A stretch of DNA of 9,058 bases from Novosphingobium sp. (GCA_028697875.1 JAQVEQ010000117.1:1-9058), one strand, 5' to 3'; shown: positions 1-7,152, numbered from the stretch's first letter. The notes: generated by a model not told the origin, from the sequence alone. Made by a program: numbers and translations.

Positions 1-117
1 ATGTATGAACTTGATTATATGCAAGGTGATGCAGTAGAGGATTTTCAAGGAACTTGTGCACTTACTGCTATAGCAAATCTTATTACACAAAACAATACTC
101 CTACCTCAGAAGCACAC
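1..117 (+). CDS. Foreign AT-rich coding fragment, N-terminal ~39 residues of an unrecognised protein
   Basis: An open frame from base 1 encodes about 39 residues beginning MYELDYMQGDAVEDFQGTCA and continuing with LTAIANLITQNNTPTSEAH. The stretch is about 37% GC, against roughly 65% in the rest of the window, and uses A/T-ending codons throughout, so it comes from a different genome or a recently acquired segment. The GTCALTAIANL part resembles the active-site Cys region of papain-like or C39-like peptidase domains found near secreted proteins, but this is only a resemblance and no function is assigned. The ATG at base 1 may be internal, because the upstream sequence is missing. The frame stays open to 1131, but everything after ~117 is antisense to ugd and should not be read as protein. 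Confidence 0.45.
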
Positions 118-1089
118 CTTGAAGGTCAGGCCCAGGATGGCGACCGTCTTGCCCTGCACGGCCCCGCCCATGGCCTGGATCACCTTGCGGCCCATGGAGC
201 GTTTGCGGTTTTCGTTCACTGCGACGACGGCTTCGACGATCCGCAACGGAGCTTCGTAGTCCTGACCGGTCTTGAGCAGTGCCAGCGTATCCTTGGGGAA
301 GCAGGAACCGCCATAACCCGGCCCCGCGTGGAGGAACTTGGAGCCGATGCGATTGTCCAGCCCGATGCCGCGGGCAACATCCTGCACGTCCGCGCCCACT
401 TTCTCGCACAGATCGGCGATTTCGTTGATGAAGCTGATCTTGGTCGCGAGAAAAGCGTTGGCGGCATACTTGGTCAGTTCCGCCCCACGCCGCGACATGG
501 CCACGATCGGCGACCTGTTGAGGAACAGCGGGCGATAGATTTCGCGCAAGACCTGTTCGCCCCGTTCGTCCTCGCAGCCGATGACGATCCGGTCGGGATG
601 CTTGAAATCCTCGATCGCGGCGCCTTCGCGCAGGAATTCCGGGTTGGAGGCGACCGAAATGTCGAGATCCGGCTTGACCTCGCGGATGATGCGCAGGACG
701 TCGTCGCCCGTTCCCACCGGCACGGTCGACTTGGTTACGACCACGGTGCCGGGCGCGAGATATTCGGCCATCTCGCGGGCAGCGGCATAGACGTAGCTGA
801 GATCGGCATGGCCATCGCCGCGGCGCGACGGCGTTCCCACGGCGATAAATACGGCATCGGCCTGCGGCACGGCATCGGCCAGGTCGGTGGTGAAGCGCAG
901 GCGGCCTGCCTTGGCGTTGCCCGTCACCAGGCTTTCCAGCCCCGGTTCGTAGATCGGGATCCGGCCCGAACGCAGGGCATCGACCTTGGCCGCATCCTTG
1001 TCGATGCAGGTCACTTCGTGGCCGAAATCGGAAAAGCACGTTCCCGAAACGAGGCCCACATAGCCTGTGCCGATCATAGCAATGCGCAT
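106..1089 (-). CDS. ugd: UDP-glucose 6-dehydrogenase, C-terminally truncated
   Basis: Ugd oxidises UDP-glucose twice with NAD+ to UDP-glucuronate in the cytosol, supplying exopolysaccharide, capsule or lipid precursors. The N-terminal Rossmann motif GTGYVGLVSG (residues 7-16), the YEPGLE loop (~47-52), the VGTPSRRGDGHADLSYV segment (~84-100), STVPVGT (121-127) and the active-site GGSCFPKD with catalytic Cys263 are all present, so the NAD-binding and catalytic halves look intact. The family is about 430-440 residues; here only 324 native residues remain before VCF and a stop supplied by the foreign sequence, removing most of the C-terminal UDP-binding domain. The start is ATG at 1089, with AAGGA 6-7 bases upstream; a TTG directly before it is less likely. 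It lies 107 bases after lpdA and probably has its own transcript. The product as read should be inactive or unstable. Confidence 0.92.
   Translation of the reverse strand: MRIAMIGTGYVGLVSGTCFSDFGHEVTCIDKDAAKVDALRSGRIPIYEPGLESLVTGNAKAGRLRFTTDLADAVPQADAVFIAVGTPSRRGDGHADLSYVYAAAREMAEYLAPGTVVVTKSTVPVGTGDDVLRIIREVKPDLDISVASNPEFLREGAAIEDFKHPDRIVIGCEDERGEQVLREIYRPLFLNRSPIVAMSRRGAELTKYAANAFLATKISFINEIADLCEKVGADVQDVARGIGLDNRIGSKFLHAGPGYGGSCFPKDTLALLKTGQDYEAPLRIVEAVVAVNENRKRSMGRKVIQAMGGAVQGKTVAILGLTFKVCF
115..121. other. Composition breakpoint / chimeric junction inside ugd
   Basis: GC content and codon style change abruptly here. On the minus strand, Ugd homology runs intact through GLTFK (Lys codon at 118-120) and then gives VCF and a stop at 106-108 instead of the family's usual continuation. 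On the + strand the foreign reading frame loses its character at the same place. No inverted repeat, target duplication or transposase is visible on either side. A misassembled read or a ligation chimera is more likely than a real insertion, but the sequence alone cannot separate these. Confidence 0.7.
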
Positions 1090-1160
1090 CAAATTTCCTT
1101 TCCGGCGCGCGAATTCAAAGGCGGCCCTTAGGAACGCCCTGTGTAATCTTCGTTACTGTC

Positions 1161-1200
1161 GCGGCAATCGCCGCCAATCGGACGGTTCGGACGGTCCGAT
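1161..1200 (-). terminator. Inverted repeats after lpdA, possible transcription end
   Basis: Two stem-loops follow the lpdA stop codon: ATCGGAC (1177-1183) pairs with GTCCGAT (1194-1200) around a 10-base loop, and GCGGC (1161-1165) pairs with GCCGC (1170-1174) around a 4-base loop. Neither is followed by a clear U-run on the minus strand, so a classical intrinsic terminator is not shown; they may stabilise the 3' end or act with Rho. The rest of the gap (1093-1160) holds the ugd leader. A weak promoter-like TTGCCG (1167-1162) with TACACA (1145-1140) and a 16-base spacer is visible there, but not convincing. Confidence 0.3.
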
Positions 1201-2612
1201 CAGAAATGCAGTGCCCGTCCATAGGCCGAAAGGACGCTTTCGTGCATCATTTCGCTGAGCGTGGGATGCGGGAACACCGTCTGCATCAGTTCGGCCTCGG
1301 TCGTTTCGAGCTGTTTGCCCACGACATAGCCTTCGATCAACTCGGTCACTTCCGCACCGACCATGTGGGCACCGAGCAATTCCCCGGTCTTCGCATCGAA
1401 CACGGTCTTGATGAAGCCTTCCGGCTCGCCCAGCGCGATGGCCTTACCGTTGCCGATGAACGGGAAGTTGCCGACTTTCACTGTGTAGCCGGCTTCCTTC
1501 GCCTTGGCTTCGGTCAGCCCGACCGAGGCGACTTGCGGGTGGCAATAAGTGCAGCCGGGGATGTTGCTGCGGTCGAGCGGATGCGGGTGCACATCCTTGT
1601 TGCCCAGTTCCCTGGCGATGGCCTCGGCGGCGGTCACGCCTTCGTGGCTGGCCTTGTGCGCCAGCCATGGGCCCGGCGTGCAGTCGCCGATGGCCCAGAC
1701 GCCTTTCACGTTCGTCCGGCCATAATCGTCGATCTGGATGATCCCGCGCTCGGCCTTGATCCCGAGCGTTTCGAGCCCGATGTTTTCGGTGTTGGGCACG
1801 ATGCCGACAGCTGAGATCACATGGCTGAACTCGTGGGCGGCGACCTTGCCGTCCTTGCCCTTGATCCTGGCGTTCACGCCTTTGGCAGTGACGTCGATCG
1901 CTTCGACCCCCGCGCCGGTCATGATCGTCATGCCCTGCTTGGTCAGTGCCTTTTCAAGGAAGGCGGAGACGTCCGCGTCTTCAACCGGGACGATCCGGTC
2001 CATCATCTCGACCACGGTCACGTCCGCGCCGAGATCGTTGTAGAAGCTGGCGAACTCGATCCCGATCGCGCCAGAGCCCATGACCAGCAACCTGGTGGGC
2101 ATTTCCGGCGGAGTCATCGCGTGGCGGTAGGTCCAGATGCGCTTGCCGTCGGCCTTGGCAAAGGGCAGCTCCCGCGCCCGGGCGCCGGTGGCGACGATCA
2201 CGTGCCTGGCGGTGAGGGTTTCGGTTCCCTTGTCCCCCTTCACTTCCAGCGTGTTCGCGCTTTTCAGAGTCCCCGTGCCCATGTGCACGGCGATCTTGTT
2301 CTTCTTCATCAGGTGCGTGACGCCCTGGTTGAGCTGCTTGGCCACCCCGCGCGAGCGTTTCACGATCGCATCGAGATCGGCCGTGATCTTTTCCGCCGCC
2401 AGCCCATAATCCTTGGCGTGCTGCATGAAGTGATAGATCTCGGCCGAGCGCAGCAGCGCCTTGGTCGGGATGCAGCCCCAGTTGAGACAGATGCCGCCCA
2501 GGTTCTCCCGCTCGACAATGGCGGTCTTCAGCCCGAGCTGCGCGGCGCGGATCGCCGCGACATAGCCGCCGGGACCGGAACCCAGGACGATCACATCATA
2601 TTGATCGGACAC
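1200..2612 (-). CDS. lpdA: Dihydrolipoyl dehydrogenase (E3)
   Basis: E3 is the FAD flavoprotein that reoxidises dihydrolipoamide on the E2 subunit of 2-oxoacid dehydrogenase complexes and reduces NAD+. The 470-residue product has the FAD-binding GSGPGGYVAA (residues 11-20), the redox disulfide GGICLNWGCIPTK with Cys42 and Cys47, a second nucleotide-binding GSGAIGIEFASF, the AIGDCTPGPWLAHKA FAD segment and the C-terminal dimerisation motif HPTLSE with catalytic His449 and Glu454. All key residues are present and the length is normal. The GTG start at 2612 is chosen because the protein family starts at SDQYDVIVLG and AGGAGA lies 9 bases upstream; an in-frame ATG at 2654 would add 14 atypical residues and overlap the thioesterase. 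It is the last gene of the pdhC operon, pointing to pyruvate dehydrogenase, though E3 can be shared with other complexes. Confidence 0.96.
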   Translation of the reverse strand: MSDQYDVIVLGSGPGGYVAAIRAAQLGLKTAIVERENLGGICLNWGCIPTKALLRSAEIYHFMQHAKDYGLAAEKITADLDAIVKRSRGVAKQLNQGVTHLMKKNKIAVHMGTGTLKSANTLEVKGDKGTETLTARHVIVATGARARELPFAKADGKRIWTYRHAMTPPEMPTRLLVMGSGAIGIEFASFYNDLGADVTVVEMMDRIVPVEDADVSAFLEKALTKQGMTIMTGAGVEAIDVTAKGVNARIKGKDGKVAAHEFSHVISAVGIVPNTENIGLETLGIKAERGIIQIDDYGRTNVKGVWAIGDCTPGPWLAHKASHEGVTAAEAIARELGNKDVHPHPLDRSNIPGCTYCHPQVASVGLTEAKAKEAGYTVKVGNFPFIGNGKAIALGEPEGFIKTVFDAKTGELLGAHMVGAEVTELIEGYVVGKQLETTEAELMQTVFPHPTLSEMMHESVLSAYGRALHF

Positions 2613-2616
2613 AGAA

Positions 2617-2997
2617 TCAATTCTCCTGCTGAACTGGGCGGGGCCTGCCCGCATCGTCGATCGCGACGAAGGTAAATATCGCTTCGGTTACCTTGATGGC
2701 GTCGATTTCGTGGCGCGGACGGCGCCAGGCCTCGATGGCGATCGTCATCGAAGTGCGGCCTTCCTTGCGCAATCCGCCATAGACGGACACTTCGTCGCCG
2801 ATCTTGACCGGGTGATGGAACTGCACGCCGTCCATGGCGATGGTCACGGCCCGCCCCCGCGAATGGCGGGCTGCGATCAGTCCGGCGCCCATATCCATCA
2901 GGCTCATCAGCCAGCCGCCGAAAATATCGCCATAGGCATTGGCGTCGGCGGGCATGGCCGTGATGCGGATGACCGGTTCGCCGCGCGGATCGATCAT
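2617..2997 (-). CDS. Acyl-CoA thioesterase, YciA-type hotdog fold
   Basis: A 126-residue single-domain protein with the hallmark of the YciA/BFIT/Acot12 hotdog thioesterases: ANAYGDIFGGWLMSLMD (residues 19-35), where the Asp at the end (Asp35) belongs to the catalytic region, followed by VQFHHPVKIGDEVSVYG and the EAIFTFVAID strand. Family members hydrolyse acyl-CoA to free acid and CoA in the cytosol and usually work as hexamers or other multimers. The substrate cannot be read from sequence. Its stop codon is 4 bases before the lpdA GTG and its ATG is one base after the pdhC stop (TGA-T-ATG), so it is certainly co-transcribed and probably translationally coupled with the pyruvate dehydrogenase genes. 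This suggests a role in acetyl-CoA or short acyl-CoA/CoA balance, which is inference. Confidence 0.88.
   Translation of the reverse strand: MIDPRGEPVIRITAMPADANAYGDIFGGWLMSLMDMGAGLIAARHSRGRAVTIAMDGVQFHHPVKIGDEVSVYGGLRKEGRTSMTIAIEAWRRPRHEIDAIKVTEAIFTFVAIDDAGRPRPVQQEN
2622..2627 (-). promoter_or_regulatory. Ribosome-binding site deciding the GTG start of lpdA
   Basis: AGGAGA on the minus strand lies 9 bases before the GTG at 2612 and inside the last codons of the thioesterase gene. This supports the GTG start over the upstream ATG at 2654 and suggests that translation of the two genes is coupled. Confidence 0.65.
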
Positions 2998-2998
2998 A

Positions 2999-4255
2999 TC
3001 AGGCCACCAGGCCGAGCGGCTTCTCGACCAGTTCGCGGAAGACCGCCATCAGTTGCGCCCCGTCGGCACCGTCGATGGCGCGGTGGTCGAAGCTGCCGGT
3101 GGCCGACATAACCGTGGCGACGCCAAGTGCACCGTCTTCCATCACCCAGGGGCGTTTCTCGCCCGCGCCGATGGCCAGGATCATACCCTGCGGCGGATTG
3201 ATGACCGCTTCGAACTGCTTGATTCCCATCATGCCCATGTTGGAAAGGCTGGCCGTGCCGCCCTGGTACTCGTGCGGCTGGAGCTTGCCTTCCTTGGCCT
3301 TGCCTGCCAGCTCGCCCATCTCGGTCGAGATCTGGGCCAGCCCCTTGGCCGAAGCGTCGGTGACAATCGGGGTGATGAGGCCGCCCGGGATACTGACGGC
3401 GACCGAGATGTCGGCACGCTTGTACTGGCGCATGACGTCGCCGGCGAAAGAGACGTTGCAGGCCGGGACCTGCACCAGCGCCACGCCCAGAGCCTTGATG
3501 AGCATGTCGTTGACCGACAGCTTGACCCCGCGCGAAGCCAGTGCGTCGTTGAGTTCCGCTCGCAGCTTGAGCAGCGCATCCAGCCGCACGTCTACGGTCA
3601 GGTAGATATGCGGGACCTGCTGCTTCGATTCGGTCAGGCGGCGCGCGATCGTCTTGCGCATGTTGGACAGCTTCACATCCTCGAACGGGATGCCGAAGTC
3701 GGGCAGCGCTTCGGTCAGTGGCGCGGCAGCGGCGGGTGCCGGTGCTGCGGCAGCCGGAGCGGCGCCTTCCACATCGGCCTTGACGATGCGGCCGTTGGGG
3801 CCGCTGCCCTTGATCGTGGCAAGGTCCAGACCTTTCTGTTCGGCAATGCGCCGGGCAAGCGGCGAAGCCAGCACGCGCTCGCCTTTCGAGGCGGGCGCTG
3901 CCGCAGGCCTGGGTGCCGGTGCGGGAGTGGCCGCAGGCGCAGGAGCCGGTGCGGGCGCGGCTTTCGCGGCAGGCTTGTCCTCGGCTTTCGGGGCGGGCGC
4001 AGGAGCCTCTTCGTCGTCACCTGTTATTGTGGCGATCACGGTGCCGACCTTCACGTCCTCGCTCCCTTCGGGAACGGCGATGGACAGGATCGTGCCTTCG
4101 TCGACCGCTTCGAACTCCATTGTCGCCTTGTCGGTTTCGATCTCCGCCAGAATATCGCCTGCCGAGACCGAGTCGCCTTCCTTGACCAGCCATTTGGCCA
4201 GAGTCCCTTGCTCCATGGTTGGTGAAAGCGCGGGCATCTTGATGTCGATTGGCAT
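2999..4255 (-). CDS. pdhC: Dihydrolipoamide acetyltransferase, pyruvate dehydrogenase E2
   Basis: E2 is the core of the pyruvate dehydrogenase complex: it takes the acetyl group from E1 onto a lipoyl arm and passes it to CoA. The 418-residue protein has one lipoyl domain (residues ~1-78) with lipoylated Lys43 in ETDKATMEFE, a long Ala/Pro linker (~83-125), a peripheral subunit-binding domain (~128-162, ASPLARRIAEQKGLDLATIK and GSGPNGRIVKADV), a second Ala/Pro linker (~164-180), and a catalytic domain ending in SFDHRAIDGADGA with His391 and Asp395. The MPALSPTMEQGTL start is typical of the pyruvate rather than the 2-oxoglutarate enzyme. ATG 4255 is preferred over ATG 4300, which adds 15 non-conserved residues; GGGAG lies 11 bases upstream. 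E1 genes are not next to it: the neighbour beyond is a divergent stress protein, so E1 must lie elsewhere. Confidence 0.95.
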   Translation of the reverse strand: MPIDIKMPALSPTMEQGTLAKWLVKEGDSVSAGDILAEIETDKATMEFEAVDEGTILSIAVPEGSEDVKVGTVIATITGDDEEAPAPAPKAEDKPAAKAAPAPAPAPAATPAPAPRPAAAPASKGERVLASPLARRIAEQKGLDLATIKGSGPNGRIVKADVEGAAPAAAAPAPAAAAPLTEALPDFGIPFEDVKLSNMRKTIARRLTESKQQVPHIYLTVDVRLDALLKLRAELNDALASRGVKLSVNDMLIKALGVALVQVPACNVSFAGDVMRQYKRADISVAVSIPGGLITPIVTDASAKGLAQISTEMGELAGKAKEGKLQPHEYQGGTASLSNMGMMGIKQFEAVINPPQGMILAIGAGEKRPWVMEDGALGVATVMSATGSFDHRAIDGADGAQLMAVFRELVEKPLGLVA

Positions 4256-4382
4256 TGAAGTGCTGACTCCCGGGGAGGTGTTCGTAAGCTTCCCTGTCAT
4301 TGGCCAAAATCCCGGCCCGGGGCAAGGTCCTTGCGCAGCCGGTGATTGTAACCGATACCTGTGGCCGAGAAGGATTGCGGCA
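4256..4382. promoter_or_regulatory. Divergent intergenic region between pdhC and the stress protein gene
   Basis: This 127-base gap separates two divergently transcribed genes, so it must hold promoters for both the pdhC operon (minus) and the stress protein (+). For the + direction, TTGCGC (4331-4336) with GATACC (4354-4359) and a 17-base spacer is a weak candidate. For the minus direction, a TACAAT-like -10 is present around 4345-4350, but no good -35 goes with it. I see no clear operator palindrome. The region's role is secure from gene orientation; the exact boxes are not. Confidence 0.4.
4368..4374 (+). promoter_or_regulatory. Ribosome-binding site of the universal stress protein gene
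   Basis: AGAAGGA stands 8 bases before the ATG at 4383. It fixes the start within a frame that remains open far upstream (back to 3654) only because it runs antisense through pdhC. Confidence 0.6.
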
Positions 4383-4835
4383 ATGCGTGTCTACCTTGTG
4401 ATCATGGACGAGACCGAAGAGGCGCTGGTCGCCTTGCGTTTCGCTGCGCGCCGCGCGGCGAAAACCGCCGGTGCCGTGCACATCATCGCCCATGTCCCGC
4501 ACCAGGATTTCAACGCATTCGGCGGGATCCAGGCGACGATCGAGGCCGAAGCGCGCGACCGGGCGGAAGTGGTCGCGGCCGGGGCTGCCGGGAGTATCTT
4601 CAGCGAAAGCGGGATGATGCCGACCATTACCGTGCGTGTCGGCGACAGTGTGAAAGTGGTGCTCGAATATCTTGCTGAACACCCGGAAGTGGCCGCGCTG
4701 GTGCTGGGCGCGGCGGCGGAAGGCAATCCGGGGCCGCTGGTCAGCCACTTCACCGTGGTGGCGGGATCGCTGCCCTGCCCCGTGTTCGTGGTGCCCGGCG
4801 GGTTGAGCCAGGCGGACCTCGAAAGGCTGAGCTAG
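4383..4835 (+). CDS. Universal stress protein (UspA family)
   Basis: A 150-residue soluble protein with the alpha/beta layout of a single Usp domain: an N-terminal strand RVYLVIMD followed by a long helix (EEALVALRFAARRAAKTAG), a second strand AVHIIAHV, a charged helix (~51-68), TITVRVGDSVKVVLEYL (81-97), the VLGA strand (107-110) and a C-terminal PCPVFVVPGG strand (131-140). Usp proteins accumulate under starvation or stress and some bind ATP. Here the usual ATP-binding G-2x-G-9x-G-S/T pattern is not intact: the region GAAAEGNPGPLVSHF (109-123) has the Ser but no Gly before it and altered spacing, so ATP binding is doubtful. The start is set by AGAAGGA 8 bases upstream. It is divergent from pdhC and converges on rnr with only 12 bases between the stop codons. 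No specific substrate or partner can be named. Confidence 0.85.
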   Translation: MRVYLVIMDETEEALVALRFAARRAAKTAGAVHIIAHVPHQDFNAFGGIQATIEAEARDRAEVVAAGAAGSIFSESGMMPTITVRVGDSVKVVLEYLAEHPEVAALVLGAAAEGNPGPLVSHFTVVAGSLPCPVFVVPGGLSQADLERLS

Positions 4836-4847
4836 ACCGGCCGGGAA

Positions 4848-7151
4848 TCAGCGTTTGCGCCGCCCCTGGTGGCGGATATTGGCCGGCCGGCCGCGTTTTC
4901 CGACAAGGTGGTTGCCCTTGCGCTTGAGCGGCAGGGGCTTGCCGCGCGGCTCGATGGCCGATCCAGCGCCTTCAGCAGGTTCGAATTTCAGGGCCCCGGT
5001 CAGCGGGTTCGCCTCGGCCAGCCGCAGCTTGAGCCGGTCGCCTACCGCATAGGCCATGCCGCTGCTTTCCCCGACCAGCTTGCGGGCCCCTTCGTCGTGA
5101 TAGAAACGCTCCGCGCCCAGAACCGACACCGGGACCAGTCCATCGCCGCCCAGCCCGACGATCGTCGCGAACAGGCCGAACCGCTGCACGCCGGTCACGC
5201 GGGTTTCGAACACTTCGCCCACCCGGCTTGCCAGCCATGCGGCGACATAGCGGTCGATCGTTTCGCGTTCGGCCTCCATCGCACGGCGTTCTGCGGCGCT
5301 GATCGCCTCGCTGACACGGCCGAGATCGGTCCAGTCGCGTTCCGACAGGCCGGTCGTGGCGGGCAGTTCGGCTTTCGGCCTGGGCTGCTCGAGCCCGAAG
5401 GCATCCACCAGGGCGCGATGGACCAGCAAGTCGGCATAACGCCTGATCGGTGAGGTGAAGTGGGCGTAGGAGCCGAGCGCGAGGCCGAAATGGCCGACAT
5501 TGCTCGGGCCATAGTAAGCCTGCATCTGGCTGCGCAGCACGGCTTCCATGACGAGCGCCTTTTCGTCCTCGTCCGCCACGTCCTTGAGCATGCGGTTGAA
5601 CAGGCCGGGCGTGATTACCTGGCCCAACGCCAGCTTGCGTTCGAAGGTCGCGAGGTATTCGCGAAGGGCGATCAGCTTTTCGCGGCTCGGCGGTTCGTGG
5701 ATACGATAGACCACCGGCGAGGCCTTGCCTTCCAGCGCCTTGGCCGCCGCGACATTGGCCGCGATCATGAAGTCTTCGACCACGCGGTGGGCATCGAGCC
5801 GTTCGCGGATGGCGATAGAGGCGATCTTGCCCGCTTCGTCGAGCACGACGCGGCGTTCCGGAAGCTCCAGTTCGAGCGGGTCGCGCCTGTGGCGGGCGCT
5901 TTCCAGCGCGCGCCAGCATGCCCACAAGTTCCTGAGATGCTCCGGGGCTTCGCCTCCGTCGATGCCTCCGTCGATCCGGGCCTGAGCGTCTTCGTAGGCC
6001 ACGTTTTCGGCAATGCGCACGAGCGCGCGCGCAAAACGCCATGACTTTACGGTGCCGTCGGCGGCAACTGTCAGGTGGCAGGCCATCGCCGCGCGGTCCT
6101 GCCCCTCCTTCAGGGAGCAGACGTCGGCGCTGAGCACTTCGGGCAGCATGGGGACGACGCGGTCGGGGAAATAGGCCGAATTGCCCCGCTTGCGGGCTTC
6201 ACGGTCGAGCTTGCCGCCCGGTCTGACGTAGAAGCTGACGTCCGCGATGGCGACGATGGCCCGGAAGCCGCCCTTGTTGTCTTCGGAATCGTCGGGTTCG
6301 GCCCAGATGGCGTCGTCGTGGTCGCGCGCGTCGGCCGGGTCGATGGCGACGATAGGCAAGTGGCGCAAGTCCTCGCGGTGTTCCTCGCTCAGGGGGAGTT
6401 TCGCAGCGAGCTTTCCTTCGTCCAGGACATCGCCGGAAAAGACGTGCGGGATGCCGTGCTTGTGGATCGCGATCAGGCTGAAGGCCTTCGGCGCCAGCGG
6501 GTCGCCCAGGACCTGGATCACCCGGACGCCGGAACGCGGGCTGCGCCCGGCGGGTTCGGCCAGCACGAGATTGCCCGCCTCGGCCCCGCCAAGGTCGGCA
6601 ATCGGTGACGAATTGCGCACGCGCCGGTCGATCGGGGCGAGCCAGCCCTTCCCCGTCCCGTCGATCTCCACCACGCCCATGACCGCTTCGGCCTGGTTGG
6701 GCAGCTTTTTCATCGGATGGGCGAGCCAGCCGGAGCCGGTTTCCTCGGTGCGCGCCAGCACCCGGTCGCCGACACGCAGCGCGGCGTGCCCGCCGCGGGA
6801 CGTTGGCCCTTTCCTGCGTTCGACCACGCGCAGACGCGGCGGCGGCGTGGCATCGTCGGGCGCCCAGCTGTCGGGAATGGCCACGGCCTCGCCCTCGTCG
6901 ATGTCGACGATCCGCAGCACAGTGACTTTCGGCACGCCGCCCATGCGGTGGAATGCCGTCTTCTTGCCGTCGATCAGCCCTTCGTCGGCCATGTCGCGCA
7001 GCAGCTTCTTGAGCGCGATCTTCTCCTGCCCCTTGAGGCCGAAGGCCTTGGCGATCTCGCGCTTGCCCGCAGGAACGTCCGAAGTCTCGATGAAGTCGAG
7101 GACCTGCTGCTTCGTCGGCAGGCCGGGGGTGCGTTTCGGCGGGCGGCCCAA
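4848..7151 (-). CDS. rnr: Ribonuclease R, 3'-5' exoribonuclease
   Basis: RNase R degrades structured RNA processively from the 3' end and takes part in mRNA decay and rRNA/tmRNA-linked quality control. With the start chosen here it has 767 residues: an N-terminal winged-helix region (LPTKQQVLDFI...GKREIAKAFGL, ~11-63), cold-shock/OB domains (~70-260), the RNB catalytic domain with DPADARDHDD (Asp271, 274, 277, 279, 280, spaced as in known RNase R), RRYADLLVHR (570-579), a C-terminal S1 domain (~644-725), and a Lys/Arg-rich tail ending IRHQGRRKR. Start choice: an ATG at 7232 would overlap proS by 80 bases and add 27 low-quality residues, whereas TTG at 7151 follows the proS stop by one base (TGA-T-TTG) and places the winged helix near the N-terminus as in relatives. 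No Shine-Dalgarno is seen, so translation probably reinitiates after proS. It is the second gene of a proS-rnr unit. Confidence 0.93.
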   Translation of the reverse strand: MGRPPKRTPGLPTKQQVLDFIETSDVPAGKREIAKAFGLKGQEKIALKKLLRDMADEGLIDGKKTAFHRMGGVPKVTVLRIVDIDEGEAVAIPDSWAPDDATPPPRLRVVERRKGPTSRGGHAALRVGDRVLARTEETGSGWLAHPMKKLPNQAEAVMGVVEIDGTGKGWLAPIDRRVRNSSPIADLGGAEAGNLVLAEPAGRSPRSGVRVIQVLGDPLAPKAFSLIAIHKHGIPHVFSGDVLDEGKLAAKLPLSEEHREDLRHLPIVAIDPADARDHDDAIWAEPDDSEDNKGGFRAIVAIADVSFYVRPGGKLDREARKRGNSAYFPDRVVPMLPEVLSADVCSLKEGQDRAAMACHLTVAADGTVKSWRFARALVRIAENVAYEDAQARIDGGIDGGEAPEHLRNLWACWRALESARHRRDPLELELPERRVVLDEAGKIASIAIRERLDAHRVVEDFMIAANVAAAKALEGKASPVVYRIHEPPSREKLIALREYLATFERKLALGQVITPGLFNRMLKDVADEDEKALVMEAVLRSQMQAYYGPSNVGHFGLALGSYAHFTSPIRRYADLLVHRALVDAFGLEQPRPKAELPATTGLSERDWTDLGRVSEAISAAERRAMEAERETIDRYVAAWLASRVGEVFETRVTGVQRFGLFATIVGLGGDGLVPVSVLGAERFYHDEGARKLVGESSGMAYAVGDRLKLRLAEANPLTGALKFEPAEGAGSAIEPRGKPLPLKRKGNHLVGKRGRPANIRHQGRRKR

Positions 7152-7152
7152 A

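Noticed and set aside
1..1131. A 376-residue + strand open frame starting at base 1
   Set aside because: Only the first ~39 residues look like real coding sequence. The remainder is the antisense of ugd, whose minus-strand product has full Rossmann and catalytic motifs.
3895..4015. Repetitive GCC/GGC-rich tract that looks like a simple repeat
   Set aside because: It encodes the flexible Ala/Pro linker between E2 domains, a normal feature of this enzyme.
1206..4225. Long + strand open frames antisense to lpdA, the thioesterase and pdhC (for example 1821-2675 and 2939-4225)
   Set aside because: They are shadows caused by high GC and codon bias. They are rich in Gly, Arg, His and Asp without domains, while the opposite strand encodes well-conserved enzymes.
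3654..4382. N-terminal extension of the stress protein through pdhC antisense
   Set aside because: The extension is an Ala/Gly/Ser-rich shadow of the E2 linker. A good ribosome-binding site and Usp homology start at 4383.
4017..4753. Minus-strand open frames antisense to the stress protein gene
   Set aside because: No recognisable domain. The + strand frame has Usp folds and its own ribosome-binding site.
4826..4852. Possible bidirectional terminator between the stress gene and rnr
   Set aside because: The only pairing is a 5-bp GCTGA/TCAGC stem with a 17-base loop and no U-run, too weak to call.
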